A stretch of 56,875 nucleotides of DNA from Zygnema cylindricum (GCA_037447655.1 JBBHKE010000126.1:1-56875), one strand, 5' to 3'; shown: positions 10,511 through 22,081, counted from the stretch's first letter. Program-made: numbers and translations. Notes: generated by a model not told the origin, from the sequence alone.

Positions 10511-11557
10511 TGTAGGAATTAATGGTTTTAAGTATTTTCTAGGTCTAAATAGAAACAAAGAAGCCGAGGCAGTCTACCTCTAACTTCTCTCTCCAACTCT
10601 CAAACTTGTCGCAGTCACTGAGAAATTGGAGAGGAAGCTAGAGCCATGGCTACCTAAGCTATCCTCAGGTTTACGGGAGATTTATATTAGTCTATGGATT
10701 AATTACTAAAAGATATATGCCGGCGGCAGGATTTGATCCTGGTACCTGCGGGCCGACAGCTAGGATGTAGCCGGTAGCCTTAGCCGTTAAGTCTAGAGGT
10801 ACTGATGCGTAGTATATAGTACGATAATTATTTATACAAGTACACGTAGAATAATTCATTTAACTATAACTATTTACGGGACACATAGATATGGAATTGT
10901 AAAAGTACGAATTGCGGTACGGATATGAAATCAATACCGCGCATTGATTTCGGAAGCGAAACAAATACCGCGCATGTATTTATTACGGCTACGATCAAAA
11001 ACAAGTTTAATCGGACGGCCGGAAATTGCGCCGAGATCGCGGAAGGAGAATTCGGCGGTTTGTGGGCAGCGCCACATCGGATGACACGTGGCGATGTAAC
11101 ATTGGAGCGCGGCATCTCCGAGGATTTAAGGAGCGAATCCGGATACTCCACGTGTGGACATTTAGGCCATATCGTACAATATCCGTACATAAAGTACACC
11201 GGCAGTTGTACTTTTACGTACGGAACTGAAATCTGATTGGTTCCGTACATCAGTAGATAGAGTCTGTGAGAGGGATAGGACTTAGAAAAATTAGAAGATA
11301 GGACCCTCTCTCCCAGAGAGCTTCTGTACAAAAGGTCAACTTTGACCCTCCATAACTTACTGCTCAGGGGAGCAAATTCAGAGATTCTTTTTGCTATCGA
11401 CTCAGGGGAGTCTTGTCTTCACAGGGGTGAAGTTGGTCAGCGTTTTTGTCTGCCAGGGTGGCAGTTATTTTTGCTTAAACACAAAGGGGTCAGGATTATC
11501 CTAGAGGCTTCTTGGAAGCTGTCCACTCTGAGGACTTATGGAGGTCTCAGAGTCACA
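10511..11557 (+). repeat. 3' LTR of B (1047 bp)
   Basis: Same length and termini as the 5' LTR. Differences seen by eye cluster in the first 320 bp, for example the GATCCTGGAACC/GATCCTGGTACC and ACAGATACA/ACAAGTACA positions. The four AGGG-loop stems lie at 11361-11464. Confidence 0.95.
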
Positions 11558-11562
11558 TTTGG
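11558..11562. repeat. Target-site duplication of B, right
   Basis: TTTGG directly after the CA end of the 3' LTR. It pairs with 5107-5111. Confidence 0.93.
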
Positions 11563-12051
11563 GTGGGGAGAATACTACATCATTTCTAGGAGTGATGCCA
11601 GTTATGGTGATGCTCCGATGAGGAGATGTATTTCGAGATATGTATTATATGTGGGTGATGGGGCTTGATGTTGGAGTACCAAACAACAAAAGGTTATTGC
11701 TCTATCTACCATGGAGGCTAACTATATGGCTTCTTGCTCTGCTGTAAAAGAATTGATGTGGGTCAAGTCTTTGCTTGGTGAGCATGGTCACCTTAAGATT
11801 GTTGTGTAGAAAATTATTTGTGATAATCAGGCAGCAATCGCTATTTCTGCCAATCCTAAACATCATTTTAAAGCTAAACACATGGAAATTAGACTCAACT
11901 TTGTTAGAGAGAAAGTTGAAAACAAAATAATCAGTTTAGAGTACCGACCACATAGCGGGATGGTAGCAGTTATATGATGACCAAACCTGTGCCTTCCCAA
12001 AAGCTAATTTTCTACAGGAAAAAGTGTGGTCTGAAATTAATGATTGACTAT
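11563..12051 (+). pseudogene. Copia element A, gag-pol part 2 (RNase H)
   Basis: The frame interrupted by element B resumes here with the RNase H core: SDASYGDAPMRRC, then VLYVGDGA, an in-frame stop, the TMEANY-like second acidic motif, VKELMWVKSLLGE, and the DNQAAIAIS third motif. Small indels near 11970 and several stops break it. The normal terminal TAG has become TAT near 12050. It joins the PPT directly, so the 3' end of A is structurally complete. Confidence 0.88.
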
Positions 12052-12064
12052 AAAATAAGGGGAG
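12052..12064 (+). other. Polypurine tract of A
   Basis: AAAATAAGGGGAG immediately before the LTR start TGAAGAAATCG. Confidence 0.85.
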
Positions 12065-13129
12065 TGAAGAAATCGATGGTTCTTTTATAATTTTCTAGGT
12101 ATAAATTGGAATACACAAAGAAGCCGAGGCAGTTTGCCTCTAACTTCTCTCTCCAACTTCAACACTTGTTGCAGTGATTGAGAAGTTGGAGAGGAAGCTA
12201 GAGCCATAGCTACCTAGGCTATCCAGAGGTTTACGGGAAATAGATTAGTTGATTTACGGATAGGTAGGTTTATTTGCTAAAAGGAGTATGTCGGAAACCA
12301 GGATGTGATCCTAGTACTTGCCGACCGTAAGAACGCTCGTAGCCGGTAGTCTTATCTGTTAAGTCTAGAAAAAAGATACATCCTAGAGGGTTTGATATTT
12401 ATTTAAATGTTGCCACGTAGGAAAATTCAATTAACGACGGATGTTTACGGATACATAGATCCAGTTATGTAAAAGTATGGATTTCGGTATGGATAAGAAA
12501 CAAGTACCGCGTATTTTGTTTCTTTTACGAAAACAAATACCGCACAAGCATTTATGACGGCTACGATTTAAATCTGCATTCAATCGGACGGCCGAAAAGA
12601 AAGCAGAGATCGCGAAAGAGATTCTCGGCAGTTTGTGGTCATCGCCACATTGGATGACACGTGGCACGATTACGCTGGATCGCGGTATCTCAAGGGATTC
12701 CGGGACCGAATCCGGATATGACATCTGTCGACATTTAGGCCATGTCGTATAATATCCGTGCATAAAGTAAACCGGCAGCTGTACTTTTGTGTACGACACT
12801 ATAATATGATTGGTGGCGTACATCATTAGATAGAGTTTTGGAGAGATAGGACTTAGAAAAAATAGGTAGATAGGACCCTCTCTCCTAGAGAGCTTATGTA
12901 CAAAAGGTCAACTTTGACCCTCCATATCTTCCTGCTCGGGGGAGCAAATTCAGAGATTCTTTTTGCTATTGACTCAAGGGAGTCTTGCTTTCACAAAGAT
13001 GAAAGTGGTTAGAGTTTTTGATTTCCAAGGTGGCAGTTATTCGTGCTGAAAGACAAAGGGGTCGGGGCTATCTTAGAGGTTTCGTGTGAGTTGATTACTC
13101 TGAGGTCCTATGGAGGTCTCAGAGTTGCA
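12065..13129 (+). repeat. 3' LTR of A (1065 bp)
   Basis: Starts TGAAGAAATCGATGG (TGTAG mutated to TGAAG) and ends GAGTTGCA. The tRNA-like block, paired TACCGCG boxes, G-box and stem-loops are recognisable. The first stem has loop GGGG (TGCTC/GAGCA) and the second loop AAGG (GACTC/GAGTC). It abuts a reversed LTR start at 13130, so its right flank is not ordinary target DNA. Confidence 0.88.
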
Positions 13130-13151
13130 AAAAGAACCATAAATTTCCACA
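13130..13151 (-). repeat. First 22 bp of an LTR in opposite orientation
   Basis: On the minus strand the piece reads TGTGGAAATTTATGG and TTCTTTT, matching the start of the Copia LTRs. It is joined head-on to the end of the A LTR. On its other side it is fused to the truncated RNase H of element C. Confidence 0.6.
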
Positions 13152-16100
13152 CGGCCATATACTCAACCTCTATGGTGGATTGAGAAATAACCTTTGATGT
13201 TTGCTACTCCAACAACAAACTCCATCACCCACATACAATACATATCCAGAAGTACATCTCCTCATTAGAGCATCACACTATCTGGCATCACTTCAAGTAG
13301 TGGTCTTAGTATTACCTCCACACAAATGCAACCATAGATCCCTAGTTCCTATCAAATATCTAAAGATGCCTTTAGTTGCCTTTTAATATCTCTTTGTGGG
13401 AGCATTAAGACTTCTACTCAGCACTCCTACAACTGCAGCCAAATCCGGTCGGGTACAATCCATAAAATAGATTAGGCTTCCCACTACTTGCCTTTAACGA
13501 ATAGTCTGCATGAACTTCTGTTCTTCCGGACCTAATTCCTCATCGAAGATTATGACAACTTTTTCCACACTCCCCTCAATTCCATTCTTCAACTCTATTG
13601 GAGTTGTACAACTATTAGTCTTATCCATCTGAAACTTTTCCAACATGTTCCCTATTGCTCTTTTTTGAGTCAGTCATATAATCTTTCTTTCTCAGTCTCT
13701 TTCTACTTGAATTCCCAAAATATATCTTGCCTCCCCCATATCCTTCATCTCAAATCTCCCTTTAAGATCCGTTTTCATTGTCTTTATTTTGTCCATTGTT
13801 TTACTTAGAACAAGCAAATCATCAACATAAATTGCAATAAAAATAACGCCTTTGTCATCTTCAAAAACATAGATCGAGTGATCTGAGATGATCCGGATGA
13901 ATCCCAAACCAATAAGAAACTCATTAAGTATTTTATTCCACTGTCAAGGCGTCTATTTCAAACCATAAAGAGATTTAGTCAGCCGACGTACCTTACTCTC
14001 CTCTCCTTGCTCCACAAATCCTTGGGGTTGTCGCATGAAGATCTCCTTTTCCAATTTTCCATGCAAAAAGGTTGGCTTGATGTCCATCTGGTGCACCTCC
14101 ATGTCTTCCGCTACTGCCAAACTGAGAATTATACGCACATTGGGAAATATGACGACTGGGGCAAAGGTTTTCTCGTAGTTGATTCCCTTTTTCTATTTAA
14201 ATACTTTATCAACTAAACGGGCCTTGTAGTGCTCAATGGTGTTATCTGGGTTCAGTTTTCATTTGAACACCCACTTACAACCGATTAGTTTTCTGTTAGG
14301 TGGACAATCCACCAGCTCCGAAGTATCGCCTGCCGTAATTGAGGCCATCTCCTCATTGATAGTTGTCTTCCACCGGTTCCTTTCTGTACAATTTATTGCC
14401 TCTCCATATGTCTGAGGTTCATCCGGATGAGATAGTTTTGTTACCTTGTTATTAACCTGTTTTTCTTGCAACCTTTTACTACTTCTCCTTCCTCCCTCAA
14501 AATCTCTGGCCGGAATAGATGGTTCCCGTGGGTTCTTTCGAACAATCTCGGCTTCTCCCTTGTCCTTTGATTTCGGATCAATTTACACCACATCTTCCGC
14601 TTCGGGTAGAGTTGTCACTGGAGTTTCCGTGGTCGTGTCCTTCTCGATCTGATTTATACCTGCAAGAATGTCATCTTCTCTAAAATATAGATAGTTCGGA
14701 ATCTCAAAATCATCAGAATTTTCTGACTCAAATCTGATTTTTACTGACTTTGTATACTTGAAGGGGTCCACAGACTTTCCTTCATCCATAACTACTAAGT
14801 GCTTTACTAAAATTATAACTTCCCTTTTTAGATCATAAACTCTGTATCCTTTTACGTCCTCATCATATCCTAATAAGTACCCCGGCTTTCCTCTAGGATC
14901 TAGTTTCGAATTAGACCGATATGTATCTAGACTAAACACTTGACTGCGGAAAACCTTCAAGTGAGATATGTCTGGTTTCCGGCTGGTCCATCTCTCATAA
15001 GGTGTTTGGCCTTTTACCGTTGAAATAAGAACTCTATTTTTGAGGTAATTAGCACAATTTATTGGTTGGGCCCAAAACCTTTTTACTATCTTCTTATCCA
15101 ACAACATACATCTAGCACTATCACTTAGTGTCCTATTTAATCTTTTAGCTACTCCATTTTGTTCCGGGTTTTCTGAAACAGTCTTTTGGTGTTGGACTCC
15201 GTCTTCTCTCAAAAAATCCTCAAACTGGTTAGAGGTATTTTCTCCAACATTGTCATTCCTTACTCTTTTGATTGGGGTTTCATGAAGTTTTCACTCTATG
15301 CCTTATATTGTTTAAATTATTCCTGACCCTCTGACTTATTTTTCAAAAAATACACCCTAGAATACCGCGACCAATCATCAGTGATAGTCATCATAAATCT
15401 CTTCCCCCTCGGTGAGGCCACTTTTGCGGGTCCCCAAACACTTGTGTGTACCAAATCTTGAATCTTATCTCCCTTATAGGTGGCAATTTTTGGAAAGGGC
15501 TACTTGTGTGCTTTACCTTGAGCACATCCACTACAATCACTTAGATTCTCACTTTCACCGAACTAAATCCCTTCCACTACTCCCAACATTTTCAGCTCTC
15601 TTAACTTATCTAGATTCACAGGCCCAAGCCTCTTATGCCACAACACAATGTCATAAAGACCAATATAATAAAGTTTCTTATTTTCATTGCTTAAAATCAG
15701 CCTAAACATCCCTTGGCTACCATTTTCAGCAGTGAAATAAACTTCCTACTCAAAACTAGCAGTAAAGACTCCTTTCCTAGTGCTAGTATCAAAACCCTTA
15801 TCATGTTATACATACGTACAGATGAGGTTTTTGTTCGGCTCTGAAATAAACAGTACATCGGAGAATGTAATTATGGATGTTTTTTTTTCTACTAACACTT
15901 TCAAATCTACGGATCTTACAAGAGTAGTAGTGACTATCCTCCCGTCCCCGTACTCTATCTCTACGGTGGGAATCTTTCTTATCTTAAAGAATAGATGTTT
16001 ATCCTTACACATGTGCATAGAGGCAACTGAATCTACAATGGAACCTTTTTCATCTTTCAATCCACCGAAAGCACATTTTTGCTTTCGTGGAATTTCGACC

Positions 16101-17172
16101 TTGGTTTTCGCCTCAACCGCTTCATCTAATAGGAGTTCATTGTCCTCGTCCTCGGATTCCGCCTCATGTACGTGTGTCACAAGGGCCTTTCTCTTTCCTC
16201 TCGTGGGTCCACCTGTCTGCCCTCCTTTAACCGAAGCTCTGTTAGCTTATTACACTCTGCCATATAGTGTCCTGGTTTCTTTCAAAAATGACATAACCCC
16301 TTTGAGACCCTCGGTCCTGATTCATCAGACCGAGTTTTTTGTCCTCCTCCTCCATAGTTTTCTACTCATTTTTTGGGATCCTTGCTCCTTCAATCAGTTT
16401 TTGTTGCCAAAGCTTGTTCATTCTTCCCTCCTCTTCGGATCTCAATTGTATTCTCTCAAACGAGAATCATCCCTACCACAGAATTCCAGATCCACCTAAA
16501 ATCTAGCAAATCTTGCACACGGTTGACTATGTTTTAATAGTCATCGGGTAACTTCATGAGCAGGTTGTTCAAGTTCATCTTTTCTGTTTCTACCTGACCA
16601 GCACTCTCTAGTTCCATGAAAAAGGTTGCAAGCTCATTACAAAAGTTTAGCATTTTCCTCCCTTTGTATGCATATGCATCTATTTTTTGATCAGCCAATT
16701 GTTGTTGCTGAAAAGTACCACTCCAGTACATCTCTTTGAGGGCAAGCCACAAATCGGATGCCCTCTCCACCTGCAAATAAAGAGATGCAAGTCCTTGAGT
16801 ATGATGGCGGAGAATGAAGTGTTTTGCCGCCATATTGTTGTTGTCCAAAGTATCAACATCATTCTCCTCATTTCTTGAAATAGTTGACATGAACGCTGAA
16901 TCGGTTGCGATAGGTGTTGCTATCGGTGTAACTGTTTCCTTATCTTTCCCATTGTCCATCACAAAGCTCTCCCTGTCCTCCGAACCATCTGGTGAAGTTG
17001 GATCTGCTTTTCTGATAAACCTGCTTCCCCCAAACCATGGAGGAACGGCTGAACTGGATGGACGCTTCACTCGTCCACTTACTATCCCCCAAAACCCCTT
17101 TCACATAGAGCCCTTGTCATCATACTTTCCCAATATATGAAGCCTGCTCCATTAATTATGGGTACCTTAGAG
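13152..17172 (-). pseudogene. Copia element C, gag-pol (decayed)
   Basis: Read from 17172 down, this is a Ty1/copia polyprotein with numerous frameshifts. Gag at 17070-16534 has RPSSSAVPPWFGGSRF and HFILRHHTQGL. A damaged zinc knuckle lies near 16245-16290. Protease near 16050-16020 has DSVASMH, so the catalytic DSG triad is mutated. Integrase to hinge at 15650-14580 has ENPEQNGVAKRLN, and the HHCC part is poor. RT at 14460-13690 has YVDDLLVLSK. RNase H breaks off after the STxExEY motif at about 13152. It is colinear with B. Loss of the RNase H C-terminus and PPT means it cannot be a complete insertion. Confidence 0.88.
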
Positions 17173-17187
17173 GGTGGGCCCATAACC
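17173..17187 (-). other. Primer-binding site of C
   Basis: The minus strand reads GGTTATGGGCCCACC with no mismatch, next to the LTR end ...GAGTTTCA. It includes the gag ATG. Confidence 0.85.
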
Positions 17188-17933
17188 TGAAACTCTGAGA
17201 CCTCCATTGGCCCTCAGAGTAGGCAACTCACTCAAAGCCCCTAGGATAACCCTGACCCATTTCAGTTTCCACAAGAATAACTGCCGCCCTGAAAGATAAA
17301 AAGTCTGATTAACTTCACCCTTGTGAAGACAAGACCCCCTTGAGTTGATAGCAAAAAGAATCTCTTAATTTGCTCCTCGAGCTGTAAGTTATGAAGGGTC
17401 AAACTTTACCTTTTGTACAGAAGCTCTCTGAGAGAAAGGGGTCTACCTACCAAATTTTCTAAGTCTTAAATCTCTCACTAAACCCTATACTACTAGAGTA
17501 CGACACCAATCAGATTACTAAGTCGTATAGAAAAGTACAGGTGCTGATGTACTTTCTGTACGGCCATCGTACGGCATGGCCAAAATGTCGACGCCTGCCA
17601 TATTCGGATTCGCTCCCGTATTCTCTGGAGATGCCGCAAGTTAATGTGATTGTGCCATGTGTCAAGCGACGTGGCGATGACTGAAAACGGCCAAAGCACC
17701 CATTCCGCGATCTCAATATCTATTCCGTTTGTTTGATCAAGATCGGCTTTTAAGTCTAGCCGTCAAAAATAAATGCGCGGTATTAGTTTCATGGAGTACC
17801 GTACACCGTACGTTTTACAAAAATTGTATCTATGTCAAAAACTGTTTCGCGTCGTTAAATGAAATCGTCTACATATACATCTATAAATATTTATGAAACC
17901 CTATATGTCTTAGCACTGATCCTAGGACTCTAG
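17188..17933 (-). repeat. 5' LTR of C, 3' two thirds
   Basis: A minus-strand LTR running from its CA end at 17188 back to about 17933, where similarity stops before the tRNA-like block and the LTR start. The CTTCAC/GTGAAG stem with an AAGG loop is intact. The sequence then switches to a plus-strand LTR end. Confidence 0.75.
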
Positions 17934-18239
17934 TAATAGAGGGTTTAGAGAGGAGTTTAGGACTTTGAGAAATTGGTAGGTAGCATCCTCCCTCCCAGAG
18001 TGATTATGTACAAAAGGTCAACTTTGACCCTTCATAACTTACTGCTCAGGGGAGCAAATTTAGAGATTCTTTTTGCTATCTACTTAGGGGTGTCTTTTCT
18101 TCACAGTGGAGAAGGTGGTCGGAGTTTTTGTCTACCACGGTTGCAGTTAATGTTGTTGAAACACAAAGGGGTCAGGGTTATCCTAGGGGCTTTGTGTTAG
18201 CTGCCCATTGTGAGAACCTATGAAGGTCTCAGAATTGTA
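17934..18239 (+). repeat. LTR 3' end fragment, inverted against the C LTR
   Basis: Starts near TAATAGAGGGTTTAGAGAGG and follows the last 300 bp of a Copia LTR to GAAGGTCTCAGAATTGTA. It is the inverse of the end of the C LTR (17188-17470), so the two arms form an imperfect inverted repeat of about 270 bp. Confidence 0.75.
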
Positions 18240-18841
18240 TTTAGGACCTTCGACAACAATTTACACACAAATCATGTTTAAACCGGTATTTCCAATAACA
18301 AACATGTTATGTGCGACAACGTAAAACATAGCATGCACAAAACACCACAACAACCCGATGCATAACAATTACACCTAAAATCAAAGTTCAACAATTACAA
18401 ATAGATGGTATACCTCTACTCAACGCATTGTAACTCCTATATTGTTCTTATAAACTCCTAAATTAACCCGTAATTGCACGTAACTCTTGTTATTTTTGGA
18501 AACGGCTCAAACTTCGTTGAAACTGTTTCTCATTCAATCCATTTTTTGAATCTGGTTCACCTGTTATACATAAGGCCTCTTTAAGCTTTGTCGTGCTCCC
18601 ACTAAATTTCTATTCTAATTCTTTATACAAATTTTATACTTTTTGTTAAATCCCACCCTAGAACAGTCATTAGATTTTCAACACATTGTAGAATTTTGAA
18701 AAAACGGCTCCACTTTTTCCTCTCTCCCTTTGCCCATAATTGGAATTTATATCATTTTTTGGTTTTGTATTTGTCTATTAAAATTTTATCAATAACAACT
18801 TTATAGGAGGGTGGCCATTAAACCAAAATGGTACTCGATGA
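18240..18841. other. AT-rich stretch without recognisable gene
   Basis: About 600 bp with no long reading frame and no similarity to the LTRs or coding regions elsewhere in the window. It may be original host DNA between the C remnant and element D, or a very old element remnant. Confidence 0.5.
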
Positions 18842-18926
18842 TGTGAAATGTATGTATTTTCTATGTTTGAAATAGGAAAAATTAAAGAAACAAAAACAAC
18901 AAAAACAACCTGGTTCTCACTCTAAG
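18842..18926 (+). repeat. First 85 bp of the 5' LTR of D
   Basis: TGTGAAATGTATGTATTTTC... matches the start of the D 3' LTR at 54324 (TGTTGAAATGTATG...), including the A-rich run and TTCTCACTC. The rest of this LTR resumes at 50219. The gypsy element G1 lies between the two pieces, and about 40 bp of LTR are missing at the junction. Confidence 0.65.
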
Positions 18927-19738
18927 AGGGGGGTAAACTAGGATACCAGCCCGATTACTGAGACCCCAATTTCTTTTCTTGGCTAGGTGGGGAAACGAAG
19001 GGGGAGGGTATTACTTTCGCCTTCCCATGCTCTCATTCCCATTCCCGGTCCAAGTGTCTCTCCTATTTGGCATACATATCCATGGGAGGGATGTGGGCAA
19101 CAATGGGCATGATCATTTTTTGTGGGAAACACTCACATTTGGGGGTATTTGCGAGAATTCTATGAGGACGAATCCGGGCTGTGTGCCCTTCTTTTATGTT
19201 TCTCAGGCACGCTCGACAGTTGTCAAACTCGTGTGCTTTTTAGGCACACCTTTATATCCTTAAGGATTTTCGGGCCCTTTCTCCCTTGTACGGTCCCCAC
19301 AGTACGGAGGATTGAGTGCACCAAGCCCGATCAGCTCCTTGGATTCTCTAAACTGAGCGTAACACACTTTACTTCGCGCCTAACGGAGGTTGGACGACCA
19401 AGTTATTCCGCCTCAAAGATTGCAAGTCCGTTACATGGGATCAGTTGCCACGAGCCCTTTTGGAGGGTAAATTGTGGATCGCCACGTAACTTTCCACGTA
19501 AGACAGGTTGCTTTTAAGTACAGTCTCCTGTAAAAACCCTCAGAAATTCCAAAAAAACCTTCTTTTGGAGAAAAAAATATGATTAACCGCTCCATTTGCA
19601 GTTCCCAAAAAACCATGAGTTGGAGGGTAGAGGGCATGGTTCCCATGAGGAGGGGAGACATGCTGGATGCCAACACTGACAACAGTGATTGCAGACCAAG
19701 ATGTCGTGCGACTGGGAGGATTGATTGCAAGTTGATGA
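18927..19738 (-). repeat. G1 3' noncoding region and LTR remnant
   Basis: Follows the integrase stop. Positions 19505-19640 resemble 50090-50218 at the other end of G1, as expected for LTR copies. A TATAAAGG box on the minus strand lies near 19247-19255. I cannot fix the LTR borders or see a TSD. Small reading frames here look fortuitous. Confidence 0.55.
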
Positions 19739-20997
19739 TCAGGAAGGTGGATCGCCAAAGTAAGTTAAGTGGAAAGTGGGTTTGTCCTCCAATTCCTGAA
19801 GATGGTAAGGGGCCACATTGATTTGATTCTCTTTAATTCTTTGGCCATTTTTTCCCTCCAATGTAAAAACCCCCTTGTTGGAAACTTCCACCACTCTCAA
19901 GATTACCCAACCGGCAAAAATATCCAGCGTGTCCTTTTTCTGTTGCATGCGATATACAAAGTCCCCTGGCATAAATCGTCGCTGGCGTGGCACATAATTC
20001 CCGCTCCGGCGCTGAGAATACCACAACTGATCTCGGTGTTGAGGCGCCTGCGAATTCCCCATGGCTAGAGGCATCTCTCGGTGAAATATCCTAACTCTGT
20101 CGGCAATTAGTTTTTCAAATATTCCCTTGTCATCCATCTCGGAAGGACCACCGCTTGGGCCGATGCAGCTTCGGGAAGGATGGGATGCCGTCTGAATAAA
20201 ATGAAGTAAGGACTATACGTGTGGAGAGAAGCCTGCCTGCTGAATCTGTAACCCATAGCAATCCACGGCACCCTCATGTCCCACTCCCCCAAATCCTCTT
20301 CAACTGCATATTTTCGTAGTGAGGGCTTCACTGTCTATACGCACCTTTAAGCCAGACCGTCGACTTGCGGGTGGTCACGGCTGGTCAGCCAATGGCCGAC
20401 CAAGCATTTTTCCAAGAGGTTGGATAATTCTTCGGCAAATTCGGAGCCTTGGTCAGTTCGAACTTCTGCAGACGCCCCAAATTGGGCTGAATCCCTTTGC
20501 AAAAAGACATCTGCAATTGCCTTGGACTCCTTTCGTGGCAAAACCACCAATTTGATCCACTTGGAAAAATGTTCTATCATCACCAGCACGAAGCGGTTCC
20601 CCCGCCTGCTGGTCGGAAGAGGTCCCAAAAGATCTAAAGACCACCGATAAAACATCCTCCGGATAGGAAGCGAATGAAGCTCAGTTCCACCTTCCCTGTC
20701 AAACTCAGCCTTGACTCGATCGCGGAGAAGCAAGTTTGTACAATCCGGTTGACTTGGGTCCGCAACCCGTGCCACCAATAAAAACCCGCAACAAGGGAAG
20801 TGGTCCGCTTTTGCCCGCAATGTCCACATTGCTGATGGAGATTGGAAATCAGAGTTTCTCGGTCTGAGGAGGGAGGAACCACTTTCATCGTGTCGTCTGA
20901 CCATTTCCAGAGGAGAACGCCTCTATCCCAATCATACCCACCAATATGGGTCTACACTCAAGATAATTCAATTCCAGTCAAATGGGGAAGAGGTGAC
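19739..20997 (-). pseudogene. G1 integrase
   Basis: Gypsy integrase in overlapping minus-strand frames. The N-terminal HHCC-like zinc region (HQQCGHCGQKRTT... IVQTC, 20830-20720) has lost part of its ligands. The catalytic core shows SLDLLGPLP (first Asp, near 20650) and VRTDQGSEF (second Asp, near 20455). The segment around the third acidic residue reads SRDHPQVDGLA and then stops at 20347. The C-terminal part (RFMPGDFVYR... GWVILRVVEV... NVAPYHL) looks like the basic SH3-like domain and ends at 19739. I see no chromodomain. Frameshifts near 20640, 20340 and 20120 make it non-functional. It follows RNase H once E2 is removed. Confidence 0.85.
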
Positions 20998-21002
20998 CCC
21001 TG
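20998..21002. repeat. Target-site duplication of E2, left
   Basis: CCCTG before the LTR end at 21003. It pairs with 30474-30478. Confidence 0.92.
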
Positions 21003-22068
21003 TGAAACTCTGAGACCTCCATAAGTCCTCTGAGTGGACAGCTTCCAAGAAGCCTCTAGGATAACCCTGACCCCTTTGTATTTCAGCAAGAATAACTGCC
21101 ACCCTGGCAAACAAAAACTCTGACCACCTTCACCCATATGAAGGTAAGACTCCCTTGAGTCGATAGCAAAAAGAATCTTTGAGTTTGCTCCCCTGAGCAG
21201 TAAGTTATGGAGGGTCAAAGTTGACCTTTTGTAAAGAAGCTCTCTGGGAGACAGGGTCCTATCTACCAATATTTCTAAGTCCTATCACTCTGTAAAACTC
21301 TATCTACTAGTGTACGACACCAATCAGATTACACTGCCGTACATAAAAGTATAGCTGCCGGTGTACTTTATGTACAGAATTTGTACGACATGGACTGAAT
21401 GTCGACACAAGTCGTTTTCGGATTCGGTCCCGTAATTCTCGGAGATGCCGCGATCCAATGTAATCGTGCCACGTGTCATCCGATGTGGGGATGACCATAA
21501 ACAACCGAAAATCTCTTTTGCGATCTCGGCTTTCTTTTTGGCTATCAGATTTAATACAAATTTCAATTGTAGCCGTCATAAATGCTTGTGCGGTATTTGT
21601 TTCGTAAAAGAAACAAAATGCCTGATACTCGTTTCTTGTCCATACCGAAATCCGAACGTTTACATAATGGGATATACGTAAGCGTAAACATCCTCCGTTA
21701 AATGAATTTTCCTACGTGTTAACATTTAAAAAAATATCAAACCCGATAGTATGTATCGTAACTTCTAGACTAAACGGTTAAGGCTACTGGCTACCGGCGT
21801 TCTGACAGTCTGTAGGGTTCAGGATCAAATCCTACTATCAACACATTCCTTTTAGTAAATAAACCTACCTATCTGTAAATTAACTAATCTATTTCCCGTA
21901 AACCTCTGGATATCCTAGGTAGCCATGGCTCTAGCTTCCTCTCCAACTACTCAATGACTGCAACAAGGTGGGGAGTTTGGAGAGAGAAGTTAGAGGCACA
22001 CTTCCTCGGCTTCTTTCTATATTCCAATTTAGACCTAGAAAATAATGAAATAACCATCGATTTTTACA
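21003..22068 (-). repeat. 3' LTR of E2 (1066 bp)
   Basis: The minus strand reads TGTAAAAATCGATGG... to ...GAGTTTCA. It holds the clearest tRNA-like block (plus strand, A-box-like TAGACTAAACGG at 21766-21777, B-box-like GGATCAAATCC at 21822-21832) and stem-loops TGCTC/GAGCA (loop AGGG) and GACTC/GAGTC (loop AAGG). Confidence 0.92.
21766..21832 (+). other. tRNA-like block, antisense to E2
   Basis: TAGACTAAACGG matches the A-box consensus TRGCNNAGYNGG at 10 of 12 positions and is followed by TTAAGGC, as in Leu/Ser-type tRNA genes. GGATCAAATCC matches the B-box consensus GGTTCGANTCC at 9 of 11. The spacing of 56 nt fits a tRNA with a long variable arm. The acceptor stem is not convincing. Confidence 0.4.
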
Positions 22069-22081
22069 CTCCCCTTATTTT
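22069..22081 (-). other. Polypurine tract of E2
   Basis: The minus strand reads AAAATAAGGGGAG beside the 3' LTR. Confidence 0.88.

Larger units (their letters stand above)
5112..11557 (+). mobile_element. Copia element B, full length, near-intact
   Basis: A complete Ty1/copia retrotransposon of 6446 bp inserted into element A. It has two 1047-bp LTRs, a half-tRNA-type PBS, one gag-pol reading frame with a single nonsense codon, a polypurine tract and a perfect 5-bp TSD. By eye I count about eight mismatches between the LTRs, roughly 99 percent identity, so insertion was recent. It is the best template for the autonomous family here. Elements A, C, E2 and G2 are older, mutated relatives with the same layout. 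Confidence 0.96.

Noticed and set aside
15780-16499. 239-codon plus-strand frame across element C
   Set aside because: The minus strand holds the colinear Copia protease and gag region. The plus frame is its shadow.
18979-19517. Host gene in the frames at 18979-19263 and 19122-19517
   Set aside because: The frames overlap, lack recognisable domains and lie in the 3' end and LTR region of G1. A minus-strand TATA box is in the same place.
19739-20137. Chromodomain at the end of the G1 integrase
   Set aside because: The C-terminal segment fits a basic SH3-like or GPY-type domain only. The aromatic cage pattern of a chromodomain is not visible.
21766-21832. A genuine tRNA gene
   Set aside because: The boxes are imperfect, no convincing acceptor stem closes the structure, and the block sits at a fixed place in the long LTRs.
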